Of a stretch of 64,000 nt of DNA, positions 49,620 through 58,400 are shown piece after piece. Within the stretch, counting starts at the first letter, position 1. Each line of letters opens with the position of its first letter. The DNA is from a virus. The stretch is taken from positions 1 through 64,000 of the IMG/VR virus record IMGVR_UViG_3300033146_003879; one strand, 5' to 3'. The notes beneath the pieces are model-generated. The model ran no database searches. It was not told where the DNA came from and was given only the letters and a program-made list of their open reading frames with translations. The translations under genes were made by a program, and so were the position numbers.

Positions 49620-50014
49620 AACTCCCCCTCCTTGACTACGTTCTTCGTAATATGTGTATCCGACCCGTCCTCTATGAGCCATTCCCTTATCCAAGCCGCT
49701 CCTACCTGGTGTTCGAAGGAGGTTTTGTTTAGTAGTGGCTGGTGTACGTAACTTGTGTAGTCATATTGCTTGTTGTCTCCTGTATAATGCGTTACTACGA
49801 TAGTTTTCCCAGCGAACTCTAACATCTTTGTGTTGACAAAGATACGATCAGCGCTGTCATTAGACCTTCGAGATTCCCCGTCATTTGTTTCGGTACGCCT
49901 CGAGTAGGTGTCATAAAACCCTCCACGCGTAACATCCTCTGAGAGTTCTCTGAGCCTATTGAAATAAGTCCTAGACTGCACTCGTACTTTCTTGTAGCCT
50001 TTCGGTAGTTTCAT
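49616..50014 (-). CDS. Array 2 small protein, type C
   Basis: A 132-residue member starting MKLPKGYKKVRV at 50014 (ATGA overlap). It has RTYFNRLRELSEDV, RGGFYDTYSRRTE, FVNTKMLEFAGKTIVVTHY, QYDYTSYVHQ and GAAWIREWLIEDG. It ends VKEGEL. The most complete type C sequence, a good search seed. A mixed alpha/beta protein with conserved aromatics (Y, W) and no catalytic signature. Confidence 0.74.
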   Translation of the reverse strand: MKLPKGYKKVRVQSRTYFNRLRELSEDVTRGGFYDTYSRRTETNDGESRRSNDSADRIFVNTKMLEFAGKTIVVTHYTGDNKQYDYTSYVHQPLLNKTSFEHQVGAAWIREWLIEDGSDTHITKNVVKEGEL

Positions 50015-50310
50015 AGATCTCCTCCTTTAGTGTTGTCTCGTCGCAATCCTCTTGTTAGCCAGTCTTTATGCCAGAACCAGTTGCCTGAAGCCCCGCCTCT
50101 ATATGCGTACCTGTCGCTATCACTTAGTTTCTCAACCACTACCTCGGTTCCTGCAAGATTTATCATAGCTCTGTTTAAGAATACGCCCCCTGCGGTGGCG
50201 CCTGCACTGAATGAGAACCCCTCTTCCTGCTCCTCTACATCAGGAGAGTCATGTATAAGTCTGTGGAATCGGGACTTGCTGATAACCATCATCTTGACTC
50301 GCGTCTTCAT
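50011..50310 (-). CDS. Array 2 small protein, type C
   Basis: A 99-residue member starting MKTRVKMMVISKSRF at 50310 behind TAGGAGGAAAGC; an in-frame GTG further upstream has none. VFLNRAMINLAGTEVVVEKL is the family core, followed by RYAYRGG and NWFWHKDWLTRG. It ends TKGGDL. 13 bp after the previous stop, so not overlapped. Confidence 0.72.
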   Translation of the reverse strand: MKTRVKMMVISKSRFHRLIHDSPDVEEQEEGFSFSAGATAGGVFLNRAMINLAGTEVVVEKLSDSDRYAYRGGASGNWFWHKDWLTRGLRRDNTKGGDL

Positions 50311-50323
50311 ATTAGCTTTCCTC

Positions 50324-50713
50324 CTAGAGTTCACAATTTCCGTTTATGTTATTTAGAGCAATATCCTCAAGCCACATGCCGTGCATGTAATATGACAAAC
50401 CGGGTAGTTCGACCGCTTCCCATAACAAACTTGTCGGGGTAGGCTGGTCAGCCCCTTCTGCGTAATGTAACCGCCTACGCAATAGTACCGTATCTCCGGC
50501 CATACTGACAATGCTCTTGTGTAAGAATACTGAGTCTTCTCTTGTAATATTCTCTGTTGCCTCTCCTGAGAAGATAGGTAACTTCACCTTATACATGTGC
50601 GCGGTCTCCTCTGTCGTCGATTCTCGAGCTATTAACTCCTCAAAGAAGACTTTACTCTTACCTCGTTTTACTACCAATCTTGGTAGATCTCGGGTTGTTG
50701 TTGCTTTGTGCAT
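50324..50713 (-). CDS. Array 2 small protein, type C, first gene
   Basis: A 129-residue, divergent type C member and first gene of array 2. ATG 50713 follows AGGAGGAGG. Basic N-terminus (RLVVKRGKSKVFFEEL), core VFLHKSIVSMAGDTVLLRRR and GMWLEDIALNN replacing the usual W-x-x-x-W-L. It ends NGNCEL. It follows a ~137-nt leader with a possible hairpin and the TGGTATAAG promoter at 50857. Confidence 0.7.
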   Translation of the reverse strand: MHKATTTRDLPRLVVKRGKSKVFFEELIARESTTEETAHMYKVKLPIFSGEATENITREDSVFLHKSIVSMAGDTVLLRRRLHYAEGADQPTPTSLLWEAVELPGLSYYMHGMWLEDIALNNINGNCEL

Positions 50714-50744
50714 TAGGCTCCTCCTCCTATTTTAGTGTAAGTTC

Positions 50745-50788
50745 CCCCCTCTCGGCCAGGTGTTAATTTGAATAGTGGTGAAAGGGGG
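50745..50788 (-). other. Possible leader RNA hairpin upstream of array 2
   Basis: CCCCCTCTC (50745-50753) and GAAAGGGGG (50780-50788) can pair with one mismatch across a 26-nt loop in the untranslated leader of array 2. Its role is unknown; it could affect translation or transcript stability. Confidence 0.3.
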
Positions 50789-50856
50789 TTGGGTGACTCA
50801 TTCGTCAGTGTGCTCCTAAGAATAGGTGCAAGAAGTAGACGTGTGAGTTACATATA

Positions 50857-50872
50857 CTTATACCATATTATA
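50857..50872 (-). promoter_or_regulatory. Overlapping CTATAAT and TGGTATAAG boxes
   Basis: The minus strand reads CCCCTATAATATGGTATAAG: a CTATAAT box (50867-50872) abuts a TGGTATAAG box (50857-50865), 10 bp apart. Both promoter types seen elsewhere are combined at the head of array 2. Confidence 0.5.
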
Positions 50873-50880
50873 GGGGTAAG

Positions 50881-51087
50881 CTAGGGGGTGTCAAGTGCGC
50901 TCTTCAACGTGTAGACGAGTCGCCTTAGTGAGTGACTGCTCGCTGCGCTATCTATAAGTCTCGCCGCTTCTTTTATATCTTCATCAGTGCTGTCTTTGTG
51001 AAGGTAGGGAAGAGCGAGTTTCAACTCATGTATAAGCGCAGCTACTTCTTGATCTACATGTCGTAGTACGGTATCACGCTTTACCAT
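50881..51087 (-). CDS. Small hypothetical protein
   Basis: A 68-residue helical protein overlapping the previous gene by 14 bp. Sequence features: TVLRHVDQEVAALIHELKLA, then KDSTDEDIKEAARLIDSAAS and LRRLVYTLKSAL. No motif. It is the last gene of the leftward cluster starting at 54927, immediately before the array 2 promoter. Possibly a small partner of the 228-residue protein. Confidence 0.62.
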   Translation of the reverse strand: MVKRDTVLRHVDQEVAALIHELKLALPYLHKDSTDEDIKEAARLIDSAASSHSLRRLVYTLKSALDTP

Positions 51088-51760
51088 CTTCTTTCTCCTG
51101 GAGGCTGGCTTGATACTCTAAAGCCGCTTCCCTTCGTAGTACCGCCTCTCTTTTGTGGAGTGGACCGAACTTTGTGTTTGAGGCAAGTGCCTTAAACTCA
51201 ACTACCTTACATCCCGGTGTTACTGCTGCATATATCATTTGAGGGTAGGGTTGACCATCTTCCGTAAGGGTGTCGACGTGGGACTCTGCGAGGAGGACTC
51301 CGCTCGTTGCATCAAACACAATGCCTCCTTCTTTGTTCATTGTGATAACCATAACGCCTATTTTATCAAAACGCATAGTTACGGCTGCCTCTTGCTCGCT
51401 TGACATAACAGGAGCAAGTGTTTGTTTAACAGTAAGCTTAAGATTCTTCTTGATGTCAAACCGCCCGGTCATGTAAAGAGCAAAAGTAAACGCTACTGCT
51501 CGCGCTTGCTCATAATTCTGCATAGCAAGTATTTGGGGACGCTCTTTCTGCTGCTCAAGTGTCGCTTGCGGAATCGGGGTTAATAAATACATGTCTGTGG
51601 CATCTGCTTGCTCGTCTGTTAGATCAATGTTGCTAAGCAACGCGTTCTTGTTTCCCATGTAGTGAGCATCTGACTTGTCGTTGATGAGTCGTAGCGCCGA
51701 AAAAAGAACTGTTCCTTTCTCTGCTAACTCCGGTTTCTTTGCTCTTTTAGTTTGTGTCAT
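51074..51760 (-). CDS. Hypothetical protein
   Basis: A 228-residue protein starting MTQTKRAKKPEL at 51760 behind GGAGGGTCAC. Central region QARAVAFTFALYMTGRFDIK, beta segment IGVMVITMNKEGGIVFDATS, and AAVTPGCKVVEFKAL near the end. The V-x-PGCK-VV/TV segment also occurs at the end of the next protein upstream (VIPGCKTVATLWD), suggesting a shared element. C-terminal charged coiled coil (REAVLRREAALEYQ). No recognised function. Confidence 0.7.
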   Translation of the reverse strand: MTQTKRAKKPELAEKGTVLFSALRLINDKSDAHYMGNKNALLSNIDLTDEQADATDMYLLTPIPQATLEQQKERPQILAMQNYEQARAVAFTFALYMTGRFDIKKNLKLTVKQTLAPVMSSEQEAAVTMRFDKIGVMVITMNKEGGIVFDATSGVLLAESHVDTLTEDGQPYPQMIYAAVTPGCKVVEFKALASNTKFGPLHKREAVLRREAALEYQASLQEKEDGKA

Positions 51761-52343
51761 GTGACCCTCCATCTGTCATGTCCCATAAGGTAGCAACCGT
51801 TTTGCACCCAGGTATAACATAACGTAGTCTGTTATTTGAAATTGATAGGCCTCCTGATACATCGGATTCTTTCGACATATACCAGTCAATAGGGCCGCTT
51901 GTTATAAACTCCTGAAACGCATCGCCGTCCACTATCTCAACAGCTCGTACGTTAAGCACATGCATATTGAACAATGCCGCCTTTGTTGACCTATCGGTTA
52001 TGCGTGTGCCTTTATCGTAAACATCGTTCGCCAGCATAGAACGCACCATATCTTCCTTCACTTGACGCACATCGGGAAATAACTTCATAAGTATTCCCTT
52101 CTTCTCTCCGTCATCTCTATCGATAAGTTCCATAAACACAGAATGGAGGAATTTATGGTCACGGCTCCGGTGTTGGTATTCTAGATCAGCTGTCTGTGTT
52201 AGTTTAGATATCTCATCCTGCTCTGCGTACACCGCAGCATTATCATAGGTAAGTATTGCGAGGTAGCTACTCTCCTTTTCGGTACTCTCAAGAGAGTTGG
52301 TAGGATCGGTTGGGGTAAGTCTGCGCTTTTTGATTGGTGTCAT
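51747..52343 (-). CDS. Hypothetical protein
   Basis: A 198-residue protein starting MTPIKKRRLTPTDPTN, overlapping the preceding gene by 4 nt. Basic N-terminus, then YLAILTYDNAAVYAEQDEIS, helices FLHSVFMELIDRDDGEKKG, and a C-terminal VIPGCKTVATLWD element shared with 51074-51760. Its coding end overlaps the next start by 14 bp. Probably works with its neighbours; role unknown. Confidence 0.7.
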   Translation of the reverse strand: MTPIKKRRLTPTDPTNSLESTEKESSYLAILTYDNAAVYAEQDEISKLTQTADLEYQHRSRDHKFLHSVFMELIDRDDGEKKGILMKLFPDVRQVKEDMVRSMLANDVYDKGTRITDRSTKAALFNMHVLNVRAVEIVDGDAFQEFITSGPIDWYMSKESDVSGGLSISNNRLRYVIPGCKTVATLWDMTDGGSHDTN

Positions 52344-52783
52344 ACTAAGGTCTCCATATACTCTTTTATTTTGCGTATCCCTGCCGTCTTCTTTGTACTT
52401 ACATTTATTCCAGTAGCAACAATAAGGCTGTTGTACTTTGTGGGGCTCCTTCGAGGATTACTAGCGTATGTTGTATAATTACTGAATAGCTCCGCTGCTC
52501 CGACATCGCTACTGAAATGAAGTAAGGCGAGCATCGTTATGCGTGTGAGAACAGGTGTTACTTGCACCTTATCTAGGTGTCCTGCTGTAAGGTTTTCTTT
52601 ATGAATCTCAGCACATAACCACCCGAACCGGCACTGATTGAAGTGCCTGCACCCTTTCCCGTTCACCGTACACGCCGCATGCATAGACTTTGCTAATTGC
52701 AAGATTCCTTGCTGTTTAGTCAATGCAAATTTCTTCTTTTTCTTCACGGTAACGACGGGGTTAAAATAACCTCTATCCTCCAT
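52340..52783 (-). CDS. Hypothetical Cys-containing protein
   Basis: A 147-residue basic protein: VVTVKKKKKFALTKQQGI, then a Cys/His group HAACTVNGKGCRHFNQCRFG followed by WLCAE that could bind zinc (C, C, H, C, C), then helices and a Lys-rich tail. ATG 52783 follows ATGGAGGC. It heads the 52783-50881 subcluster and may use the TTGACA site at 52836. Possible nucleic-acid binding, inferred from composition. Confidence 0.68.
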   Translation of the reverse strand: MEDRGYFNPVVTVKKKKKFALTKQQGILQLAKSMHAACTVNGKGCRHFNQCRFGWLCAEIHKENLTAGHLDKVQVTPVLTRITMLALLHFSSDVGAAELFSNYTTYASNPRRSPTKYNSLIVATGINVSTKKTAGIRKIKEYMETLV

Positions 52784-52817
52784 GATGCCTCCATGTCAAA
52801 ACAAGATACGATATACT

Positions 52818-52841
52818 GCCTCGGCATGTCTTTTGTGTCAA
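52818..52841 (-). promoter_or_regulatory. Possible sigma-70-like promoter
   Basis: A perfect TTGACA (minus strand, 52836-52841) with AGTATA at 18 nt (52812-52817) or TATATC at 20 nt. The -10 choice is uncertain. It lies in the 67-bp gap before the gene starting at 52783. Confidence 0.4.
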
Positions 52842-52850
52842 GTTTTTGTG

Positions 52851-53603
52851 TTATTTATTTTTAAGAGCGTCTCGCACTTGGTAAAAAGTAGATGCGGTTA
52901 ACATTGTCATGGGTAGAGCTTTGTACATTAAGTTTGTGCGGCCTTTGTCTTCGTCCAGTATAACCTTGAGTTTCTTCGCAAACTCAACCTTACCTTTTGA
53001 AGAGTATATAGCTGGGAGTACGTGGTCAAATATCAATTCGTTTGTCTTCTTCAGCCTGAACTTGAGTGCTGTGTTAGCTCCATCTAACAGCTCAGGTAAA
53101 CTTCCCTCTACAACTCTCCTATCCGGGAAGTAGTCGGTACCGTCCTTGTATACTGACATAGCGATAACATCGGCCACTTCTGTTGATAGTGGGGAAAGGT
53201 CGTGGGGTACTTTTAGTAAGTAGCACAACACCACATACGCTTCTGCGTATTGAAATGCTGGGCTGTACAGCGCTTCAGCGTAATTAGGGTTCATGCCGAG
53301 TACTAACTGAGATGCGCTCTGAAAGACATGTGGGTCGTCAAACACAATCGACGGGTTTAATGCGAGGACCTGTATCAACGAGAATATATCTGCTAGCTTT
53401 CCCGGAAGAGGCTCCCCTACTTCGTCGGAATACTCCTGCGCAACGTAATCAAGTTCGAGCGCGTGCTGTTCATCATTCGAGAAACTTGTGACAAAGGCCT
53501 TGTATAATTTAGCAAAGCTTACTGTGGGGTTTTCTTTACCATATGCCTTTATGTAGGCAATGAACTTGCCCATACTGTCGTCTCTAATGATGTCGGTAGC
53601 CAT
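52851..53603 (-). CDS. Hypothetical protein
   Basis: A 250-residue, mostly helical, acidic protein: SMGKFIAYIKAYGKENPTVS, LADIFSLIQVLALNPSIVF, FQYAEAYVVLCYLLKVPHD, LLDGANTALKFRLKKTNELI. No motif or membrane segment of convincing length. It begins 1 bp after the stop of the 440-residue gene, so cotranscribed. Possibly a structural or assembly protein. Confidence 0.7.
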   Translation of the reverse strand: MATDIIRDDSMGKFIAYIKAYGKENPTVSFAKLYKAFVTSFSNDEQHALELDYVAQEYSDEVGEPLPGKLADIFSLIQVLALNPSIVFDDPHVFQSASQLVLGMNPNYAEALYSPAFQYAEAYVVLCYLLKVPHDLSPLSTEVADVIAMSVYKDGTDYFPDRRVVEGSLPELLDGANTALKFRLKKTNELIFDHVLPAIYSSKGKVEFAKKLKVILDEDKGRTNLMYKALPMTMLTASTFYQVRDALKNK

Positions 53604-53604
53604 G

Positions 53605-54927
53605 TTAGTCCTCTTCTACTATGGAGTCCTCATGAAGTAGACCCTCGTCTGGCTCTAAATCAGAAAAGAGTGGAACAATGAGCCTTGCTTTAAACAACTC
53701 TGCGAGTTCCGGATCTTTTTCGCTAACAGACGCAATAAGCTTCATGAAACTTCTCAGTTTATCAATAGTGATAGAATGTTTATCTTCATCATAAACGTAA
53801 TTAGCAAGTGACGGTGTATACTTCGAGGTCGCTTCTCGCTTCGTCATGCTATGTAATTTTGTTAAGTCGACAGGATGCCCGGAAACATGTACGATAGCCT
53901 CACTCACCGCTGGTATCTTTGTGTTGTATACCATTTCGTGGACGGTTCCGTTCTCAGGATCTTCATCGAGAACTTTAACAAGGGCGTCGTGCAAGGCTTT
54001 CTGCTCTTTGCTGTTGTTCAGAGTCACATCACCTTCTTCTGTTACTCTCTTCTGTACTGCCTCGCTCAACGCTTCTAGCTCTCCTGTGTCATCAAGCATT
54101 GCTCTCATTGTGTCAATTGTACCTTTCAGTGCGATAAGGTCTGTGTGGGTAAGGCCTACTTTCTGCAGGTGTGTGTTGGTGAGCATGTGTTTATCGTACG
54201 CTATAAGCGCGGCCTTCTTCTCCATCTCAGTCAGTCCTAAATAGTTACCCTCCAGAGAGGCAATCTTGTCAGACACCTCTGACACGGCTAGAGCATCTTT
54301 CTCTCCACCGTCATTGTGGCTGATAGTCACATTGATGAGTTTATCTCCATCACGGACGGTTATATTACCATCTTTAGCGTCTTCAATAAAAGCAAGAACT
54401 TTCTCGGTAACTTCATCTCCGAGATCTTCTTTTGCCTCTTCTGTGACACCTTCGACAATATCTTTATCCATGTGACTTTCTTGTGCCTTTGCGTAAAGCA
54501 AGGATAGGATAGATTCAAGCGGGTCAGCATGCATTGGGAAGTCATCCCCTGTTACCATGTGTGGATTCCCGAATCCCTGAGCCTCAAGAAGATGCTGTCT
54601 AATACCCATTCCTTGTCCACCGAGTAACCTTGGGCCAATCTCTTTGTGTAAGGTTCGTACTGACTGTATGCTTATGCCGTTTGGTGTAAGTGTTACTTTC
54701 GTCTCACCGGGGTCTCTGTCAGCATCACTTGTAAGTCCGGGAAGCATTCCCGGAGGTAATATTCCACCAAGCATTCCGTCTATCATCATATCCGGGATGT
54801 CTGCTCTCCCGCAACCTTCCGGCATTCCACTAATAGCACCTTGCGGTACAAGCTGACTCAGTAGGCTGTGCAGCCTTGTTAAATGCCTATCTCCTAATGG
54901 TCCAACGACCTTAACAACTTTTACCAT
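53605..54927 (-). CDS. Probable virion or scaffold-like protein
   Basis: A 440-residue acidic protein. Residues 28-70 are rich in Gly, Met and Pro (PDMMIDGMLGGILPPGMLPG), then long acidic helices (EGVTEEAKEDLGDEVTEKVL, KKAALIAYDKHMLTNTHLQK). It ends with an acidic tail (DEGLLHEDSIVEED). The acidic helical character suggests a scaffold or a structural chaperone, but I cannot assign it. ATG 54927 follows CGGAGGGT, with a CTATAAT box 31 bp upstream supporting late expression. Confidence 0.62.
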   Translation of the reverse strand: MVKVVKVVGPLGDRHLTRLHSLLSQLVPQGAISGMPEGCGRADIPDMMIDGMLGGILPPGMLPGLTSDADRDPGETKVTLTPNGISIQSVRTLHKEIGPRLLGGQGMGIRQHLLEAQGFGNPHMVTGDDFPMHADPLESILSLLYAKAQESHMDKDIVEGVTEEAKEDLGDEVTEKVLAFIEDAKDGNITVRDGDKLINVTISHNDGGEKDALAVSEVSDKIASLEGNYLGLTEMEKKAALIAYDKHMLTNTHLQKVGLTHTDLIALKGTIDTMRAMLDDTGELEALSEAVQKRVTEEGDVTLNNSKEQKALHDALVKVLDEDPENGTVHEMVYNTKIPAVSEAIVHVSGHPVDLTKLHSMTKREATSKYTPSLANYVYDEDKHSITIDKLRSFMKLIASVSEKDPELAELFKARLIVPLFSDLEPDEGLLHEDSIVEED

Positions 54928-54957
54928 CTGTCATACCCTCCGATAGTATTCATCTTA

Positions 54958-54963
54958 ATTATA
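54958..54963 (-). promoter_or_regulatory. CTATAAT-type promoter
   Basis: The minus strand reads AGGCTATAATTAAG, about 24 nt (start site to ATG) before 54927. No -35 was recognised. Confidence 0.48.
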
Positions 54964-54972
54964 GCCTAAGCA

Positions 54973-55374
54973 CTACATTCCGCTGAGTGTGTTGAATGAG
55001 TGTGTTATTGTCACGGGTGAACCGCCTGTATCATCTACATTGAGTTCAATCCTAACAACAAGCTTACTTCCGCCTATAAATGAAGCATCTACTGATGATG
55101 CTCTGAGACGCGGTGCTATATCGCTATAAACAGCACGTAGCGTTTTTAAGGCACTGTCAACATCGCTAGTAACCATAGCGCGGATATTTGCACCCTCTTC
55201 TTTCCGAGCAAGCAATCGCTGGATAGCGGAGTCTGACGAGAAGAATACCCGGTAGACAAAGTCATTCATTATGTCCTGTAGTTCAAGGTCTACGTTGCTT
55301 CCATCTGTATACTCTATCACAGGGTGTGTTCGGTCGCTTTCGGTATATCGTAAATCAAGCATAGTATCACTCAT
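54973..55374 (-). CDS. Small protein, possibly baseplate
   Basis: A 133-residue protein: MLDLRYTESDRTHPVIEY, then LQDIMNDFVYRVFFSSDSAI, then ALKTLRAVYSDIAPRLRASS and paired strands KLVVRIELNVDD and VTITHSFNTL. Helices followed by a closing beta-hairpin (L-x-V-x-I-x-x-x-V) recall gp25-type baseplate proteins, but the conserved E-P-R region is not seen, so this is tentative. It has its own CTATAAT box (55399) with an 18-nt leader. Confidence 0.6.
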   Translation of the reverse strand: MSDTMLDLRYTESDRTHPVIEYTDGSNVDLELQDIMNDFVYRVFFSSDSAIQRLLARKEEGANIRAMVTSDVDSALKTLRAVYSDIAPRLRASSVDASFIGGSKLVVRIELNVDDTGGSPVTITHSFNTLSGM

Positions 55375-55398
55375 AACACCCTCCTGTAGTACACCATT

Positions 55399-55404
55399 AT
55401 TATA
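55399..55404 (-). promoter_or_regulatory. CTATAAT-type promoter
   Basis: The minus strand reads GAGCCTATAATAATGG; AGCCTATAATAAT is identical to the fibre operon site at 8411. About 18 nt (start site to ATG) before 55374, between the primase-helicase stop and this gene. Confidence 0.52.
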
Positions 55405-55407
55405 GGC

Positions 55408-58400
55408 TCATTTCTTCTCTCTTGAGTCGTAATTATATGTCCTCTCCATCATGTCTGCTGTAATGTACAAATATGCCATAGGTAGGCCTATTGTATTTGA
55501 CCTGTATTTGAGGCCTTTCTGAAGCATTGATGGGGTAAATAGGTTTGCTTTGTCTAGTGCTTTTATCTTCATCCGTATGAATTGGTTTATTTCAGCGATG
55601 TGGTACTTCTCAGACACCCACATGCGAGAATCAGATGATCCGATGTAACTCATGTTGTAGGCTTTGATGAAGGTCTTTGCTGTGAGCTTCCCGCCATAAG
55701 TCTTGTCGATATGGAAGCAACTATCTATAAACTCATACAGACCGTTAGTTGCAAGGAGACGCTCCTCCATATTTCCGATCATATCAGGTGTGACAAACAT
55801 ATCTACGCCTTTGTTCTCAATGGATAACCTATTTATGCGAGACGCAGTTATTATTTTATGCCATATACCAGGGCCCTCCTGTGAGACTATTTTGTCATGG
55901 AGATTTGGAACAACATCTTTTGGGTGAACTATATTTGTTAGTTGGCAGTAAAGTACGCGTCTCTTGAACGCAGTAGCTTCTCCGGTCAACTGTGGTATTC
56001 TGTTTGTGTTGATGATGTGGCTTGATTTTGGGTAGACGTCTTCAGGCTGTCTGTAGAGTACTTTAACCGGGACGGGTTCGCCTGTCACTAATGTCTTAAA
56101 TATACTCCCTAGATCTTCGCCTGAAGCGTCTGGTGTTATGTTAACAAGTTTATTATATACATTTGCTCTAGCCTGTGCTCCTTCATTAGTCTTTGCTGAT
56201 AGTGAGTTAATATCAGCAACGGTCATTATTTCGTCTTTCCCGAGTAATCTCTCAAACACTCCCGCAAGCACGCTCTTTCCGTTTGACCCATCCCCGACGA
56301 GGAAAACCGCCCTACTGTCACCAGCTGGATCGTACAACATGTGTGATACGAAATAAGCGATAATCCTCTTGAACTTGTTCTCTCCGTCATCCATGAACTC
56401 CATAAACTTATTGAGAAGAGGTGTCGGCATCTTCATGTAAGATTGTGTGTGTCTGTCCAATAAGATGAGGTCTTGCTTCTCAGATCCTATGGCAACTTGC
56501 ATAACGGGGTCAGGTTCTGTCGGTAATGTCGCCCCTATATGATTCGCATTCGGCGCATCATAGCAGACATTTGTGTTGCTAAACCTTATAAACTTACGTC
56601 CTGTACTCTCTTTCACACTGTTAAGTATGGACTTATCGAATCGCATTGTTCTTGGTAAGCTGAAGATACGTAATAAGGCGTCCTCGACACTGCTCCCCAT
56701 GGAGGAGTGTTTGTGTGTAGTCTTCCCGAGGAGCAGCTCGATAGACGCCAAGCCTCGCACTGCCGTAGACAGGCGCTGCTTTACTGTTTGAGTAATAAGC
56801 TTTGCTGGAAAGCCTAACTCAGTTGCACGTTGCCCTATAAATGCATCAATTTCTTCCTTATCGGAGAAACCGACACGAGGGGCCGTTCCGTAATACTCTG
56901 AATACGGGACATGCAGATTATTGTCAATAAGAAACACCTCAGGAACTCCTAGTTGACTTCCTGATGTTCTTATGTGGTAGATTAAACGTTGTTCTGCGAG
57001 TATGCTCTCAGCAAACAACTTTGCTATTGTGTTGTTGCGGCTCGCCTCGTTCTCAAATGAGCCTTTGCGGAAAAAGGGGAAATAGAATGATTTAGGAAGG
57101 TACTCAACAAGGATTTGTATTGTCACATTTCCGTATTGTTCCTTATTCTTCTCCTTCGCAACAGCTCGTTGTATCGCATATCTGAGAACTGCGAAGCTGG
57201 ACAGAACGAGCTTGTAGTACTCTAGTGCGAATGGGCTTATTGGTTTCTTTCCTCCTTTCTTATCAGACTTCGATGATAGAAATATTGTCTTGTATTCAAC
57301 AGGGGCTTGGTCTGCTGAGTGTAGATCGTTCATGTAAGCAATAAAAAAGAGGAAGTATTGGGCTTCATATACCGTTGTTGGTAACGAGGCGTAGAGCCCC
57401 AACCTACGTTTCTCGGAATCCAACAGCCGCATCACAAGAGACCCATAATCTTGGCTGTCTCCTGTTCCCCAATCCTGACATATCATCATCTCATCACGCG
57501 ACCAGAAACTCGGGTTACTATCCCCTTTGCGGGTCGGGCTCTTCATAGTTACAAAACCTTTGTCTGATGTCTGCTCAATAGTTGATATATCGTGGTTTAG
57601 GAAAAGGAGTATCGACGAAATTGTTATGTGTTTCTTTATGTAAGAGTACATTAATGAGTTCCGCATAATATCAGGCATGCCATTGCGATTAACACTGTTA
57701 TTGTTTTTGTCGCTCATGTCAAGTAGCTCAAGAAGGGATCCTGTGTTTGTTGATGCTGTGGCAGGTGCTGATAAGTCCTTTGTTTGTGCCCGCACAAGGA
57801 TATCGGATAAGAATTGGCTAGGCGCCAATAATGTGTTGTAACGTATGATCTCAACGGGTTTCTTCGGGGTTGATTTTGGGTTCTTTGTGAACGGCATACG
57901 GTTGTTCCTGGATATGTTAGAACAAGCCATGTCGTATACCACATGTTTCCCGGCAAACTGCATAACCTCTTGTGCAAACACTTCGTAATGTCGTTTGTAT
58001 GTATCAACACTTTCGGGGAAACTGCCGTCACAAGGGAATAGGTATACAATATGGTATCCGTGCCCTGTATATAGTACCATGTTTGGTTCCGTCTCATCTT
58101 GTACAGTATCGAGATCTACGAGGTGGTTTAGGACGCTTACGATTTCATCGGGAGACGCTTTGCTAACAACCCACTTAGCGAACGCTTCTCGTGAACCAAG
58201 ATTCTCTTTCCCTACAGCTGCGGCCGCGGGAGGTGTTGACGCAACGAGTTCGTGTTGATCTTTCAGATCGATATCGATATAAAGCATCGGCCTGTACGTT
58301 ATGTCAGTAGCTCGCGCTGATACCCGGCGTAGGTCGCTTGTTTTGGCGTAAGCCTCAAGTATAGCTGATGTGGTCATCTTATTGATCTCAACAACACTTG

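Noticed and set aside
50776-50813. Twelve-codon leader peptide upstream of array 2
   Set aside because: An ATG with a Shine-Dalgarno about 11 nt away exists, but spacing is poor and nothing links it to attenuation.
53605-54927. Major capsid or portal protein
   Set aside because: The product is acidic and helical with no HK97-like or portal pattern; capsid genes were not identified in this window.
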